DNA of 32,839 nt from BMS3ABIN04 sp965554225 (lineage in GTDB: Bacteria; Bacteroidota; Ignavibacteria; Ignavibacteriales; Melioribacteraceae). Of this stretch, positions 1-7,712 are shown piece after piece; within the stretch, counting starts at the first letter, position 1; each line of letters starts with the position of its first letter. A program made the position numbers and the translations under genes. The notes under the pieces are model-generated. The model did not search any database. It had not been told where the DNA came from and was given only the letters and a program-made list of their open reading frames with translations. The stretch spans positions 1-32,839 of the forward strand of contig CBEVZC010000023.1 of assembly GCA_965554225.1 (NCBI GenBank). The letters run 5' to 3'.

Positions 1-50
1 TATTATATAAATATTAAAATAATACCAATTTTGTATAAGAGTTTCTATTT

Positions 51-1481
51 TTAAGGTATTATAATATCGTGTGTACGTTTTGAGCGGGGGAATTGACTTT
101 TTACCTTTCCTTGTAATACAACCGCAGTTCCCAAAACATAATCTTTATATTTAATGACTTTCTGTCCGTCAGATTCGTCATTTCTTACAAACACACTGCC
201 GGAAAAATAATTTCTTAAATCATTTCCGTTGTCAATTTCTATAACATTACTGCTAATATTCGAAGATAAAATTTGTGCACCATGTGAATGTAAACGAAGT
301 AAATTTTTTCTGTCAATATTCCCCAAAGGAATTCCGGTTCTTATCAGCAAATCTATTAAGGGATAATCCCACTCTTTATTAACAATAAAAATATTATTGT
401 TCTTAATTAAGTATTTGAAATCCTTGAAAACTTCTAAAGGAATACCAAAATAGTAGTGTAGTTCCTCAATATATTTGCGAATTTTGTTGTTTGTAAAACT
501 TATAAGTTTTAGTCCACGGTTTGGAAATTTGAATTTTTGGAGAGATTCTGTTCTGCCAATTTTCCTTAATTTGGCAACAAAAAATCCTTCTGAATTTATT
601 TCCCAAGGTATTATTCTTCTTGTTTTCGACAAATTAGGGTTTAGTTTAGAAGTTTTATATTTGGTAAATCCTTCTACTGATTTTACCGGTAAATTTATTT
701 CTACTAATTCAACAGGATATTTTTCTAAAACCTTATTTATGACCAGTTCGTTTTCTTCGAGCGTAAGAGTGCATGTTGAATAAACAATTTCTCCCCCGAC
801 TTTTAGTGTTTTTATTGCACTTATTAATAATTTTAATTGCAAAGAAGAAATTTTTTCAACTTGGTTTTTGTTCCACCAGTTACTTACCTCGCCTTTTTTT
901 TGTAGAATTCCAAGTGCACTACAAGGAACGTCAACTAAAGTTTTATCGAAAAAGCCATCTAAATATTTGCTGATTAATTCGCCCTTTAGTTTTGATATTC
1001 CAATATTTACGGAAGTCATTTTGTCAACATTGTGCGCGAGAGCCTTAAGTCGGGAAATATTAGGTTCGTTTGCAATCAGAGTTCCTCTGTTATTCATTAA
1101 CTCTGCCAATTGTGTTGTTTTAGAACCCGGAGCAGCGCAGCAATCCAAAACTTTGTCCAAAGGTTGAGGATTAAGTATCAGCGGGGGAATCATTGAAGAT
1201 AAACTTTGTATATAATATTTGCCGATTGTAAACTCAATTGTTTTGCCGGCATTTTCAATTCCATTTACAATTTTATAGGAACCGGGAATATTGTCTATAG
1301 GCTCAAGCTGTATATTGTAGCATGAAAGTTCATCAATTAATTTTTGCGGATGAATGTCTAAATCGGTAAATCTAAGATAAGGAATATAGTCATTGCTAAT
1401 ATACTCTTTATATTTAGCTAGATAATCTTCTCCAAAATTATCTAGTATATAATCAACTATTTTCTGGCTCAATTCAATCAA
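51..1481 (-). CDS. RsmB/RsmF-type rRNA (cytosine-C5) methyltransferase
   Basis: Predicted SAM-dependent RNA m5C methyltransferase of the NOL1/NOP2/Sun family, 476 aa, cytoplasmic. The SAM-binding motif DCCAAPGSKTTQ is at about residues 113-124. The two family cysteines are present: PCS in DVPCSALG (C187, motif IV) and TCT in YSTCTLTLEENE (C237, motif VI nucleophile in this family). The roughly 180 residues after the Rossmann domain resemble the C-terminal RNA-binding region of RsmF (YebU) rather than the N-terminal NusB-like domain of RsmB, so 16S rRNA modification of the RsmF kind is the best guess. The position modified cannot be read from sequence. It lies 8 nt after an unknown short gene on the same strand, probably co-transcribed. 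Confidence 0.9.
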   Translation of the reverse strand: MIELSQKIVDYILDNFGEDYLAKYKEYISNDYIPYLRFTDLDIHPQKLIDELSCYNIQLEPIDNIPGSYKIVNGIENAGKTIEFTIGKYYIQSLSSMIPPLILNPQPLDKVLDCCAAPGSKTTQLAELMNNRGTLIANEPNISRLKALAHNVDKMTSVNIGISKLKGELISKYLDGFFDKTLVDVPCSALGILQKKGEVSNWWNKNQVEKISSLQLKLLISAIKTLKVGGEIVYSTCTLTLEENELVINKVLEKYPVELVEINLPVKSVEGFTKYKTSKLNPNLSKTRRIIPWEINSEGFFVAKLRKIGRTESLQKFKFPNRGLKLISFTNNKIRKYIEELHYYFGIPLEVFKDFKYLIKNNNIFIVNKEWDYPLIDLLIRTGIPLGNIDRKNLLRLHSHGAQILSSNISSNVIEIDNGNDLRNYFSGSVFVRNDESDGQKVIKYKDYVLGTAVVLQGKVKSQFPRSKRTHDIIIP

Positions 1482-1489
1482 ATTTTTCT

Positions 1490-1915
1490 TTAGTATAGAT
1501 GAAGATTCAGAGAATTAAAAATAGAATTGGATATTTCATTAAACGCTTTCGGCAATGGGGTGATGTTTTTGTAATTACTTTCCATTGACGTTAGTATTTT
1601 TTTAAGCTCTTGTTCATAATCCTTAACAATTTTTTTAATTTCAGTTTCATCAATAGGAATATCAATTGTGGAGGGAAACTCCCGGTTTGCGTAAAGTATA
1701 TACTTCAGTTTGTATTTATTTTCAGTTCTGAAATAAACTTTAGAATCCAGGTCGGTTATTTCAAAAGAACCAAAAAATTCTGACCCTGATACTAAAGTTT
1801 TCCCGGGCAAAGAAATCTTCTGGGTTGGAATTTTAGAGATAAAATCTTTGGGAAAAGATTTTGAACTTCTCTTAATTTCCTCAATCCACTTGGTCTTAAA
1901 TTCTTTTTCATTCAT
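1490..1915 (-). CDS. Conserved-looking hypothetical protein, about 141 aa
   Basis: I do not recognise this protein. It is soluble, lysine- and glutamate-rich, with no signal peptide or membrane segment. It starts with a charged helical stretch (MNEKEFKTKWIEEIKRS), has a probable beta-rich middle around KVYFRTENKYKLKYILY, and ends in a predicted helical region. The reading frame also permits a GTG start five codons upstream (position 1930). I chose the ATG at 1915 because neither has a clear Shine-Dalgarno sequence. It ends 8 nt before the RsmF-like gene, so the two are likely one operon. Whether it has an RNA-related role is unknown. Confidence 0.7.
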   Translation of the reverse strand: MNEKEFKTKWIEEIKRSSKSFPKDFISKIPTQKISLPGKTLVSGSEFFGSFEITDLDSKVYFRTENKYKLKYILYANREFPSTIDIPIDETEIKKIVKDYEQELKKILTSMESNYKNITPLPKAFNEISNSIFNSLNLHLY

Positions 1916-1986
1916 AAATATTTTTGACACAAATATTTACTAAAACAAATACATACTATTTTTTATAAATGATTAAATTCAATCCA

Positions 1987-3147
1987 TCATTTTTTATTTG
2001 TTTGAATAGTCTTAAAATTTTTATCAACACTTGTCGGATGCTCAACCCAATCGGCAACAAATATATTGGTGTCTCTGCTCTTTTTACGGTCTGTTCTTCT
2101 ATTAGATGCAAATGCCAATTTTTTCCCGTCGAAAGAAAACATCGGGAAAGCGTCAAATGTTCCGCTGTGGGTTATTTGCTCCAATCCCGTTCCATCTACA
2201 TTAACCATAAACAAATCGAATAGTCTTCCGCCCTGTTTTAGTGAATGATTATTAGATGCAAAAATAATTCTTTTACCGTCGGGGAAGAAGAAGGGCGCCC
2301 AATTTGCTCCCGGTAAATCTGTTACCTGATGCGCATTCTTGCCGTCTGCATCGGCAACAAAAAGATTTAATTCCTTAGGCTCAATTAAGTCCTGAGCTAA
2401 TAATTCTTTATATTCGGCAGCGGCCTCGCCTTTGGGCCTGCTTGCACGCCAGACAATTTTTTTTGAATCGTAAGAAAAGAAAGCGCCTCCGTCATATCCT
2501 AAATCGGAGGTAAGCTGAAGATATTTACCGGTTTTAATTTCGTATCTCCATAGTTCCAGGTCGCCGGAACGGGTTGATGTAAATACGACATATTTTCCGT
2601 CCGGAGAAACTGTGGCTTCGGCATCATATCCTGCTCCGCCGATAAGCAATTTCAAAGCCGAACCGTCTTTATTTGCTTCATAAATGTCATAAGTATCATA
2701 AATTTTCCAGACATATTTTCCATTTACGAACATAGGAGCTTCGGGACAATCGGGAGAAGCTGCGTGTGTAGAAGCATAAATAATATGCTTGCCGTCTTTA
2801 AGAAAATATGAGCATGTTGTTCTGCCTTTCCCCGTGGATACTAATTGATAGCGTTTTCCGTTAGTTAAATTAGAACCGTCGGCATTCATTATAAAAATTT
2901 GATCGCATCCCTGAGGATTGATTTTATTCCAATCACTTTGAAATATTAATTGTTTATTATCAAAACTCCAATAAGCCTCTGCATTATTTCCGCCAAAGGT
3001 CAGCTGTTTAATATTTCTTAAATGAACTTCTCCGGTGAAACGCAATGAATCTTGTGAAGGATTATAATTTGAGTTATTTGTGCTATTACAAGAACTTAAT
3101 AAAACTGCCAATAATAAAGAGAAAATAATTATTATATTTTTACCCAT
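1987..3147 (-). CDS. TolB-like beta-propeller lipoprotein (PD40 repeats)
   Basis: Predicted exported lipoprotein of 386 aa. The N-terminus has a lysine, a hydrophobic stretch and a lipobox LLSSC with lipidated Cys near residue 20. The rest is a series of TolB/WD40-like PD40 repeats, recognised by recurring patterns such as SPDGKYVVFTSTRSGDLELW, FPDGKRIIFASNNHS and SFDGKKLAFASNRRTDRKK, each a blade of a six- or seven-bladed propeller. Such proteins bind partners or ligands in the periplasm; no enzyme motif is visible. The ATG overlaps the end of lgt by 8 nt (ATGGGTAA), so the two are translationally coupled. Coupling to lgt makes sense because the product itself needs Lgt. It lacks the N-terminal domain of true Tol-Pal TolB, so I do not name it tolB. 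Confidence 0.85.
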   Translation of the reverse strand: MGKNIIIIFSLLLAVLLSSCNSTNNSNYNPSQDSLRFTGEVHLRNIKQLTFGGNNAEAYWSFDNKQLIFQSDWNKINPQGCDQIFIMNADGSNLTNGKRYQLVSTGKGRTTCSYFLKDGKHIIYASTHAASPDCPEAPMFVNGKYVWKIYDTYDIYEANKDGSALKLLIGGAGYDAEATVSPDGKYVVFTSTRSGDLELWRYEIKTGKYLQLTSDLGYDGGAFFSYDSKKIVWRASRPKGEAAAEYKELLAQDLIEPKELNLFVADADGKNAHQVTDLPGANWAPFFFPDGKRIIFASNNHSLKQGGRLFDLFMVNVDGTGLEQITHSGTFDAFPMFSFDGKKLAFASNRRTDRKKSRDTNIFVADWVEHPTSVDKNFKTIQTNKK

Positions 3148-3955
3148 GCTTGTTACCTTTCTTTTTTGGAGGGAGATTTTTTTTTGCTCTAATCAATAGA
3201 TAGATACCTGCTAAAACCAAAGGAATACTTAGGAGTTGACCCATGTCCAAAGCTAAACTCCTTTCAAATGGCTCCTGTACTTCTTTAAAAAATTCTACAA
3301 AAAATCTAAAACCGAAAACAAGAATTAAAAACAGACCGAATAAATAACCGTCAACCAATTTACCTTTATTCTTTTTGTATATGTGATAAAGGATAAAAAA
3401 ACTTATTAAATAAGCTAAGGCTTCATAAATTTGCGTAGGGTGACGGGGAACGAGTGGATTAGCAACATGAGCTCTAACAAAAATAAATGCCCAAGGAACA
3501 TCGGTCGGTTTCCCGATAATTTCCGAGTTAAACAAATTACCGGTTCTTATAAAAGCACCTCCAAGCGCAACGGTAATTACTACTCGGTCCATCGTCCAAA
3601 GAAACGATTGATCTTTTTTCTTTTTTGAATATAAATAGATAGCTGTTAAAATTCCTATTGCCGCACCGTGGCTTGCTAATCCGCCTTTCCATATTTTTAA
3701 GATTTCGATTGGATGAGAGAGATAGTATTCGGGATTATAGAAAAGGCAGTGTCCTAATCTTGCTCCGATAATGGTCCCCAGAATCATATACCAAACTAAA
3801 TCATTTAGGTCATCTAGATTCTTGTGTTCTTGTTTAAATATTTTTGTCATTATCTCGAACCCAACAACAAAAGCCGTCGCAAACAAAAGTCCGTACCATC
3901 TAATATGAATTGGCCCTAAAGAAAGTATTTCGGGGTTAACATCCCATCGGATCAC
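3140..3955 (-). CDS. lgt: Prolipoprotein diacylglyceryl transferase
   Basis: Inner-membrane enzyme (271 aa) that transfers diacylglycerol from phosphatidylglycerol to the lipobox cysteine of prolipoproteins, the first step of lipoprotein maturation. Family signatures visible: HIRWYGLLFATAF near the N-terminus, GARLGHCLFYNPEYY, the KGGLASHGAAIG segment, RTGNLFNSEIIG with the Lgt Arg/Asn signature, and RHPTQIYEAL in the second half. About seven membrane spans are expected. The start is GTG at 3955, preceded by AAGGAAAG at a good distance, and the N-terminus IRWDVNPEILSLGPIHIRWYG matches the family, supporting this start. It overlaps the downstream propeller lipoprotein by 8 nt. A 124-nt gap separates it from the methyltransferase gene upstream. 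Confidence 0.95.
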   Translation of the reverse strand: MIRWDVNPEILSLGPIHIRWYGLLFATAFVVGFEIMTKIFKQEHKNLDDLNDLVWYMILGTIIGARLGHCLFYNPEYYLSHPIEILKIWKGGLASHGAAIGILTAIYLYSKKKKDQSFLWTMDRVVITVALGGAFIRTGNLFNSEIIGKPTDVPWAFIFVRAHVANPLVPRHPTQIYEALAYLISFFILYHIYKKNKGKLVDGYLFGLFLILVFGFRFFVEFFKEVQEPFERSLALDMGQLLSIPLVLAGIYLLIRAKKNLPPKKKGNKHG

Positions 3956-4079
3956 AATTTCTTTCCTTAATTTTTTTGATTTGATGTATTTATTGAGGGG
4001 TAAATTTAATTAATTAAGTTCTTATAAGCTAATTATTGAAAAAAAGAGATTGCCGGAATTTTAATAAAGAACGCTACTG

Positions 4080-4583
4080 TTATTTCTTTAATAATTGTTC
4101 CAAACATTCAATTTTAAAATTAAACATTGGGACTTTCTTCATATAATTTATGTAATCGTCACTAAATTTTTTTATAGCTTCGGGTTCTTCGAATAGTTTA
4201 ATCATTAAAATCATAAATAGCATTTCAAGTGGAGCAATAAAAATAATAAACGAAAGTGAACCGACGATAAGAGCAACAGCTAACGGAAAAAACAATAAAC
4301 CTAAATGCATAGGATGCCTCATACATGCATAAATACCTTCTGTAACTAATTTATTCGTTTCCATGTGCGGTACATTTCCTTGACGTCCTAGGCGTGCTAA
4401 CAATTTTCCCGTATTCCTACTTGCTCTAAATACCAAACTGATAAGGAGTAACCCTAAAATTAAAGTGATTATGTGAAAGACATGGCTGAATAAAAATGAT
4501 TTAAACAAACGTAGATCTATTACAAAGCCTAAAACCGCTCCGCCAATCAGCATGGTGATCCAAACAATAATTCTTAAAATCAT
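4080..4583 (-). CDS. ICMT/PEMT-like integral membrane methyltransferase
   Basis: Small integral membrane protein (167 aa, about four hydrophobic spans) of the isoprenylcysteine carboxyl methyltransferase / phospholipid methyltransferase superfamily. The diagnostic C-terminal half is visible: LVTEGIYACMRHPMHLGLL (G-x-Y-x-x-x-RHP-x-x-x-G) and, after a further helix, a conserved acidic patch in FEEPEAIKKFSDDYINYMKK matching the E-x-x-L-x-x-x-F/Y-x-x-Y pattern of the family. Bacterial members methylate small thiols, phospholipids or unknown lipids with SAM; the substrate here cannot be assigned. It begins 7 nt after the OmpA/TSP3 gene, so the pair is probably one transcript. Confidence 0.75.
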   Translation of the reverse strand: MILRIIVWITMLIGGAVLGFVIDLRLFKSFLFSHVFHIITLILGLLLISLVFRASRNTGKLLARLGRQGNVPHMETNKLVTEGIYACMRHPMHLGLLFFPLAVALIVGSLSFIIFIAPLEMLFMILMIKLFEEPEAIKKFSDDYINYMKKVPMFNFKIECLEQLLKK

Positions 4584-4590
4584 TGATATG

Positions 4591-6075
4591 TCAGTTTGTT
4601 CTGATTATAACTATTCTTCTATTTCTCATTCTGCCGTATGCAGTGGAATTACTGGAGATAGGAATGGAATCGCCCAAGCCAACAGCTTTAAATCTATATG
4701 ATGATAAACCTTTCGAGACAAAATAATTCAGAATTGCTCTTGCTCTTCTTGAAGAGATATCCCTAATTTGATTAGGATCCCCTTGGTTATCCATGTGTCC
4801 CTCGATTCTCCATTTAGAAGTCGGATATTTTTTTAGAGTTCTTATAATTCTTTTTAATTCCGAATAAGCCTCAGGTCGTATTGTTGCGGTTCTACCGACA
4901 AACGTTGTTTCTCCATGAAGCAAAAATTGTCTTGGAGCATTTTTAAGAGGATTAGGTTTAGGGGTATTTGTTTTTTTTATTTTCTTTTTTGGTTTTGGCT
5001 TCGGCTTTTTAACTTTCACAACAGGAACCGAATCCGGGCAGCCGTCTTTATCTTGATAACCATTAAATGTTTCCGGTTTATCCGGGCATTTATCGTTTTT
5101 ATCAAGGATTCCATCCTTATCATTATCCAAATCCGGGCAACCGTCTTTATCTTCAAAACCGTCAAAGTCTTCAGCTTTATCCGGGCAGTTATCAATTTTA
5201 TCCGGGATGCCGTCACCGTCGTTATCTAAATCAGGACAGCCGTCATCGTCTTGGAATCCGTCAAAGTCTTCAGCTTTGTTCGGGCATTTGTCGCGTATAT
5301 CAGGAATCCCGTCGCCGTCGTTATCCAAATCGGGACAGCCGTCATCATCTTGGAAGCCGTCAAAGTCTTCCGGTTTATCCGGGCATTTATCAACGTCGTC
5401 ATAAATTCCATCACCATCAGAATCTTTAACTGTGAATAAAGAAAATGAAATACCTAAGAACCCTGAAGTATAAAAATCTTTGTTCGAACCCATTACAGTT
5501 AAATAATCTAAATTATCTGTATTTACTAGGTGAAATGAAAGTCCGCCTTTTAAGCTAATTGTTTGGCTAAGTAAAATTCTAAGTCCAATTTCAGAGTCGA
5601 ACGAAATAGAAGAGTTATTATCTTCTAAAATAACCAACTCATTTTTTGTATTGCGCTTTCCATCAAATACTTTCGGGTAAAATTGTACATAGGATACACC
5701 GCCTAAAATGTAAGGGAAGTAATGATTTTCTATTGCATAATTATAAGAGAATCCCAATCCAATTGAAAAAATATCCGTTTTATATTCTGCGGGAGCTAGA
5801 ACTAAATTTACTTTCCCGCTAATCTTTTGCATTCCACCATAAAGTCCTATTCCCCAAATGTTTCTACCTGAGGTAGGAAAAATATATTCAATTCCGCCTC
5901 TAGCATTTAGCCCATAGTTAGATTCTAAATAATCAGTTTGACCAACAGATAATCCGCCGCCTAAAGTAATTACCATAGTTTTGTTAAAGGATCTTTGTCT
6001 ATTTTCAGATCTTTGAGCCAGCAATAGAGATGTGAAAATAACTACAAATATAAATGTGGACTGAATAAACTTCAT
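4591..6075 (-). CDS. OmpA-family outer-membrane protein with TSP3 calcium-binding repeats
   Basis: 494-aa envelope protein. It has a signal peptide ending near LLLAQRS, and residues about 25-215 look like an eight-stranded beta-barrel (glycine/aromatic-rich, for example GIGLYGGM and YFPYILGGVSYV). Residues about 218-349 are four thrombospondin type-3 repeats rich in Asp (DxDxDGxxD), expected to bind calcium. A Pro/Lys-rich linker follows, then a C-terminal OmpA domain (EGHMDN, LSSRRARAILNYFV-like region, GRMRNRRIVI) that should bind peptidoglycan. The protein likely tethers outer membrane to cell wall. The start is supported by AAGGAAACC just upstream of ATG. It is followed after 7 nt by an ICMT-like gene. 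Barrel and repeat assignments are firm; the exact biological role is not. Confidence 0.88.
   Translation of the reverse strand: MKFIQSTFIFVVIFTSLLLAQRSENRQRSFNKTMVITLGGGLSVGQTDYLESNYGLNARGGIEYIFPTSGRNIWGIGLYGGMQKISGKVNLVLAPAEYKTDIFSIGLGFSYNYAIENHYFPYILGGVSYVQFYPKVFDGKRNTKNELVILEDNNSSISFDSEIGLRILLSQTISLKGGLSFHLVNTDNLDYLTVMGSNKDFYTSGFLGISFSLFTVKDSDGDGIYDDVDKCPDKPEDFDGFQDDDGCPDLDNDGDGIPDIRDKCPNKAEDFDGFQDDDGCPDLDNDGDGIPDKIDNCPDKAEDFDGFEDKDGCPDLDNDKDGILDKNDKCPDKPETFNGYQDKDGCPDSVPVVKVKKPKPKPKKKIKKTNTPKPNPLKNAPRQFLLHGETTFVGRTATIRPEAYSELKRIIRTLKKYPTSKWRIEGHMDNQGDPNQIRDISSRRARAILNYFVSKGLSSYRFKAVGLGDSIPISSNSTAYGRMRNRRIVIIRTN
5029..5424 (-). repeat. Four tandem 99-bp units encoding 33-aa TSP3 repeats
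   Basis: Inside the OmpA-family gene, four contiguous 33-codon units run from D218 to about S349. Each has the plan DxDxDGxxDxxDxCPxKxExFxGxxDxDGCPD. Units 2 and 3 are the most alike at protein and DNA level, suggesting relatively recent duplication or homogenisation. Each unit has two cysteines and about eight acidic residues. Confidence 0.85.
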
Positions 6076-6128
6076 TGGTTTCCTTAACCTAATAATTTAT
6101 TCTGCAAATTATTAAAAATTATAAAAGA

Positions 6129-6158
6129 ATGTAAGTTTCAAACTATGAAACTTTACAT
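6129..6158. repeat. Stem-loop between response regulator and ompA-like gene
   Basis: Arms AGTTTCA and TGAAACT (7 bp, 5-nt loop AACTA) extend by ATGTA/TACAT with a single bulged T, giving about 12 base pairs. It lies 54 nt upstream of the ompA-like ATG. On the minus strand it is followed by a T-rich stretch (TTCTTTTATAATTTTT), so it could help end transcription from the regulator gene or act as an operator or leader structure for ompA. Confidence 0.4.
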
Positions 6159-6186
6159 TATTAGTCAATAAAGGAAATGAATAAAG

Positions 6187-6212
6187 AAAAAAAATTTATT
6201 TCTTTAAATAAA
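6187..6212 (-). terminator. Possible intrinsic terminator after the NtrC-type gene
   Basis: On the minus strand, TTTATTT-AAAG-AAATAAA forms a 7-bp stem with a 4-nt loop directly followed by eight T residues, about 58 nt after the regulator stop codon. The stem is purely A-T, so the call is weak, but geometry and T-tract are right. Confidence 0.4.
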
Positions 6213-6269
6213 CGGGTAAAAAATTTTTTCTTTAAACCAATTTAGGTCTATTAAAGTATTTATTAAATC

Positions 6270-7703
6270 TCACTTACTAATAAGTTTTCCTTTTAGTGAA
6301 GTGGATAGTCTTTTATTTAACGCTTGACGTGAAACCCCAAGCATTTTAGCAGCGATACTTTGGTTATTACCCGACCTTTTCAAGGCTTCCTTTATTAACG
6401 CTATATTTACTTCTTTCAAAGTTGGTAATTGATATGAGAATGTAACTAAATCTTTTTGATTTTCCGGAGACTTTTTCCCTTTTTGTTTTTTATTGCCATT
6501 ATCCAGACTGTCATAAAATGATTGCAATGAAAGTATACCGGATTTATGAATACTGACGGCATTAAAAATTATAGCTTGTAATTCTCTTATATTTCCCGGA
6601 AAATGATATGTTGAAAGCAACTTAATTAATTCGGGCGGATAAGAGGGTGTTTTTTTATTAAAAATTTTTGCCGACAGTTCAAGAAAATGATCGACTAATA
6701 ACGGTAAATCATCAAGTCTTTCCCTTAGCGGTACCGGGTTAATATGATGTACATTTAATCGATAGAATAAATCTTTTCTAAACTGCCCGTTTTCCATCAA
6801 AGTAAATAGATCTTTATTCGTAGCCGTTATTATAAGCGCATCGGAAAACTTCGGCTCGTCAACTCCAAGCGGATAGTATTCTTTTTCCTGTAGTAATCGT
6901 AAAAGTTTTACTTGCGAAGTTCCGCTTAAATCACCTATTTCATCTAAAAACATTGTACCGGCTTTTGCTTTTTCAATTAAACCGATTCTATCCTGGTTGG
7001 CATTTGTGAAAGCTCCTTTTTTATGCCCGAACAATGTATCGGAAAACATTTGATCATCTAATCCGGAAATATTAGTAGAAATAAACTTCCCTTTCCTTCC
7101 ACTTAGGTTATGCATTGCTTTAGCGATCAACTCCTTGCCAACCCCCGTTTCTCCAGTTATTAAAATAGGTTCTGTAGTTTGAGCTATAGCTTCCATATAA
7201 CTAAAAAGCGATAGCATTTTTTCATTATTTGTTATTATATGTTTGAATGCCTCAGGATAGTTTAAGTTTTTAGAAATTATTTGGGTTTTTAGTTTTTCGT
7301 TCTCATTCCTCAAAGCTCTTATTTCTATGGCCCTTTTTACACTGCTTATTAATCTGCTTTCCTCGACCGGTTTTACTAAATAATCAAAAGCTCCCAGCTT
7401 CATACATTTAACGGCCATCTCTATTTCGTGATCTCCTGTAATAATTATTACCGGTATTTGAGGATAATTTTGATTTACAAATTTTAGTATTTCAACTCCG
7501 CCGATAAACGGCATTGAAAGATCAAGCATCAGCAGAGTGATTTGGTGCTCAGCTAGTAATGATTCGGCATTTCTACTATCGGAAGTAGTAATAATATTGT
7601 TAATTCCAACATCGCTTAATGTTAACTCAAAGGACTGAAGCAGATATTCTTCATCATCTATTATTAGAATCGGTTTATTTGGAAACTGTAATTGATCTTT
7701 CAT
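6270..7703 (-). CDS. NtrC-family sigma-54-dependent response regulator
   Basis: 477-aa transcriptional activator in three parts. The receiver domain (about 10-125) has acidic pair DD16-17, phospho-acceptor D61 in LLMLDLSMPF and K111 in YLVKPV. The AAA+ sigma-54 interaction domain (about 150-390) has Walker A GETGVGKE (184-191), GAFTNA loop (230-235), Walker B GTMFLDEIGD and an arginine-finger region FRKDLFYRLNV. A Fis-type helix-turn-helix at the C-terminus reads AAKMLGVSRQALNKRL. The sigma-54 contact loop is GAFTNA where most family members have GAFTGA. The gene starts 9 nt after the histidine kinase stop, with its ribosome site (AAGGAAAG) overlapping that stop, so the two form a two-component operon. 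Targets are unknown; no clear -24/-12 promoter was found in the window. Confidence 0.93.
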   Translation of the reverse strand: MKDQLQFPNKPILIIDDEEYLLQSFELTLSDVGINNIITTSDSRNAESLLAEHQITLLMLDLSMPFIGGVEILKFVNQNYPQIPVIIITGDHEIEMAVKCMKLGAFDYLVKPVEESRLISSVKRAIEIRALRNENEKLKTQIISKNLNYPEAFKHIITNNEKMLSLFSYMEAIAQTTEPILITGETGVGKELIAKAMHNLSGRKGKFISTNISGLDDQMFSDTLFGHKKGAFTNANQDRIGLIEKAKAGTMFLDEIGDLSGTSQVKLLRLLQEKEYYPLGVDEPKFSDALIITATNKDLFTLMENGQFRKDLFYRLNVHHINPVPLRERLDDLPLLVDHFLELSAKIFNKKTPSYPPELIKLLSTYHFPGNIRELQAIIFNAVSIHKSGILSLQSFYDSLDNGNKKQKGKKSPENQKDLVTFSYQLPTLKEVNIALIKEALKRSGNNQSIAAKMLGVSRQALNKRLSTSLKGKLISK

Positions 7704-7712
7704 TATCTTTCC

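Noticed and set aside
1987..3147. tolB of the Tol-Pal system
   Set aside because: Lipoprotein signal, no TolB N-terminal domain and no tolQRA or pal beside it; propeller repeats alone do not define TolB.
4915..5439. Several plus- and minus-strand frames opposite the TSP3 repeats
   Set aside because: Repetitive shadows of the OmpA/TSP3 gene produced by its 99-bp periodicity; no signal peptide or ribosome site.
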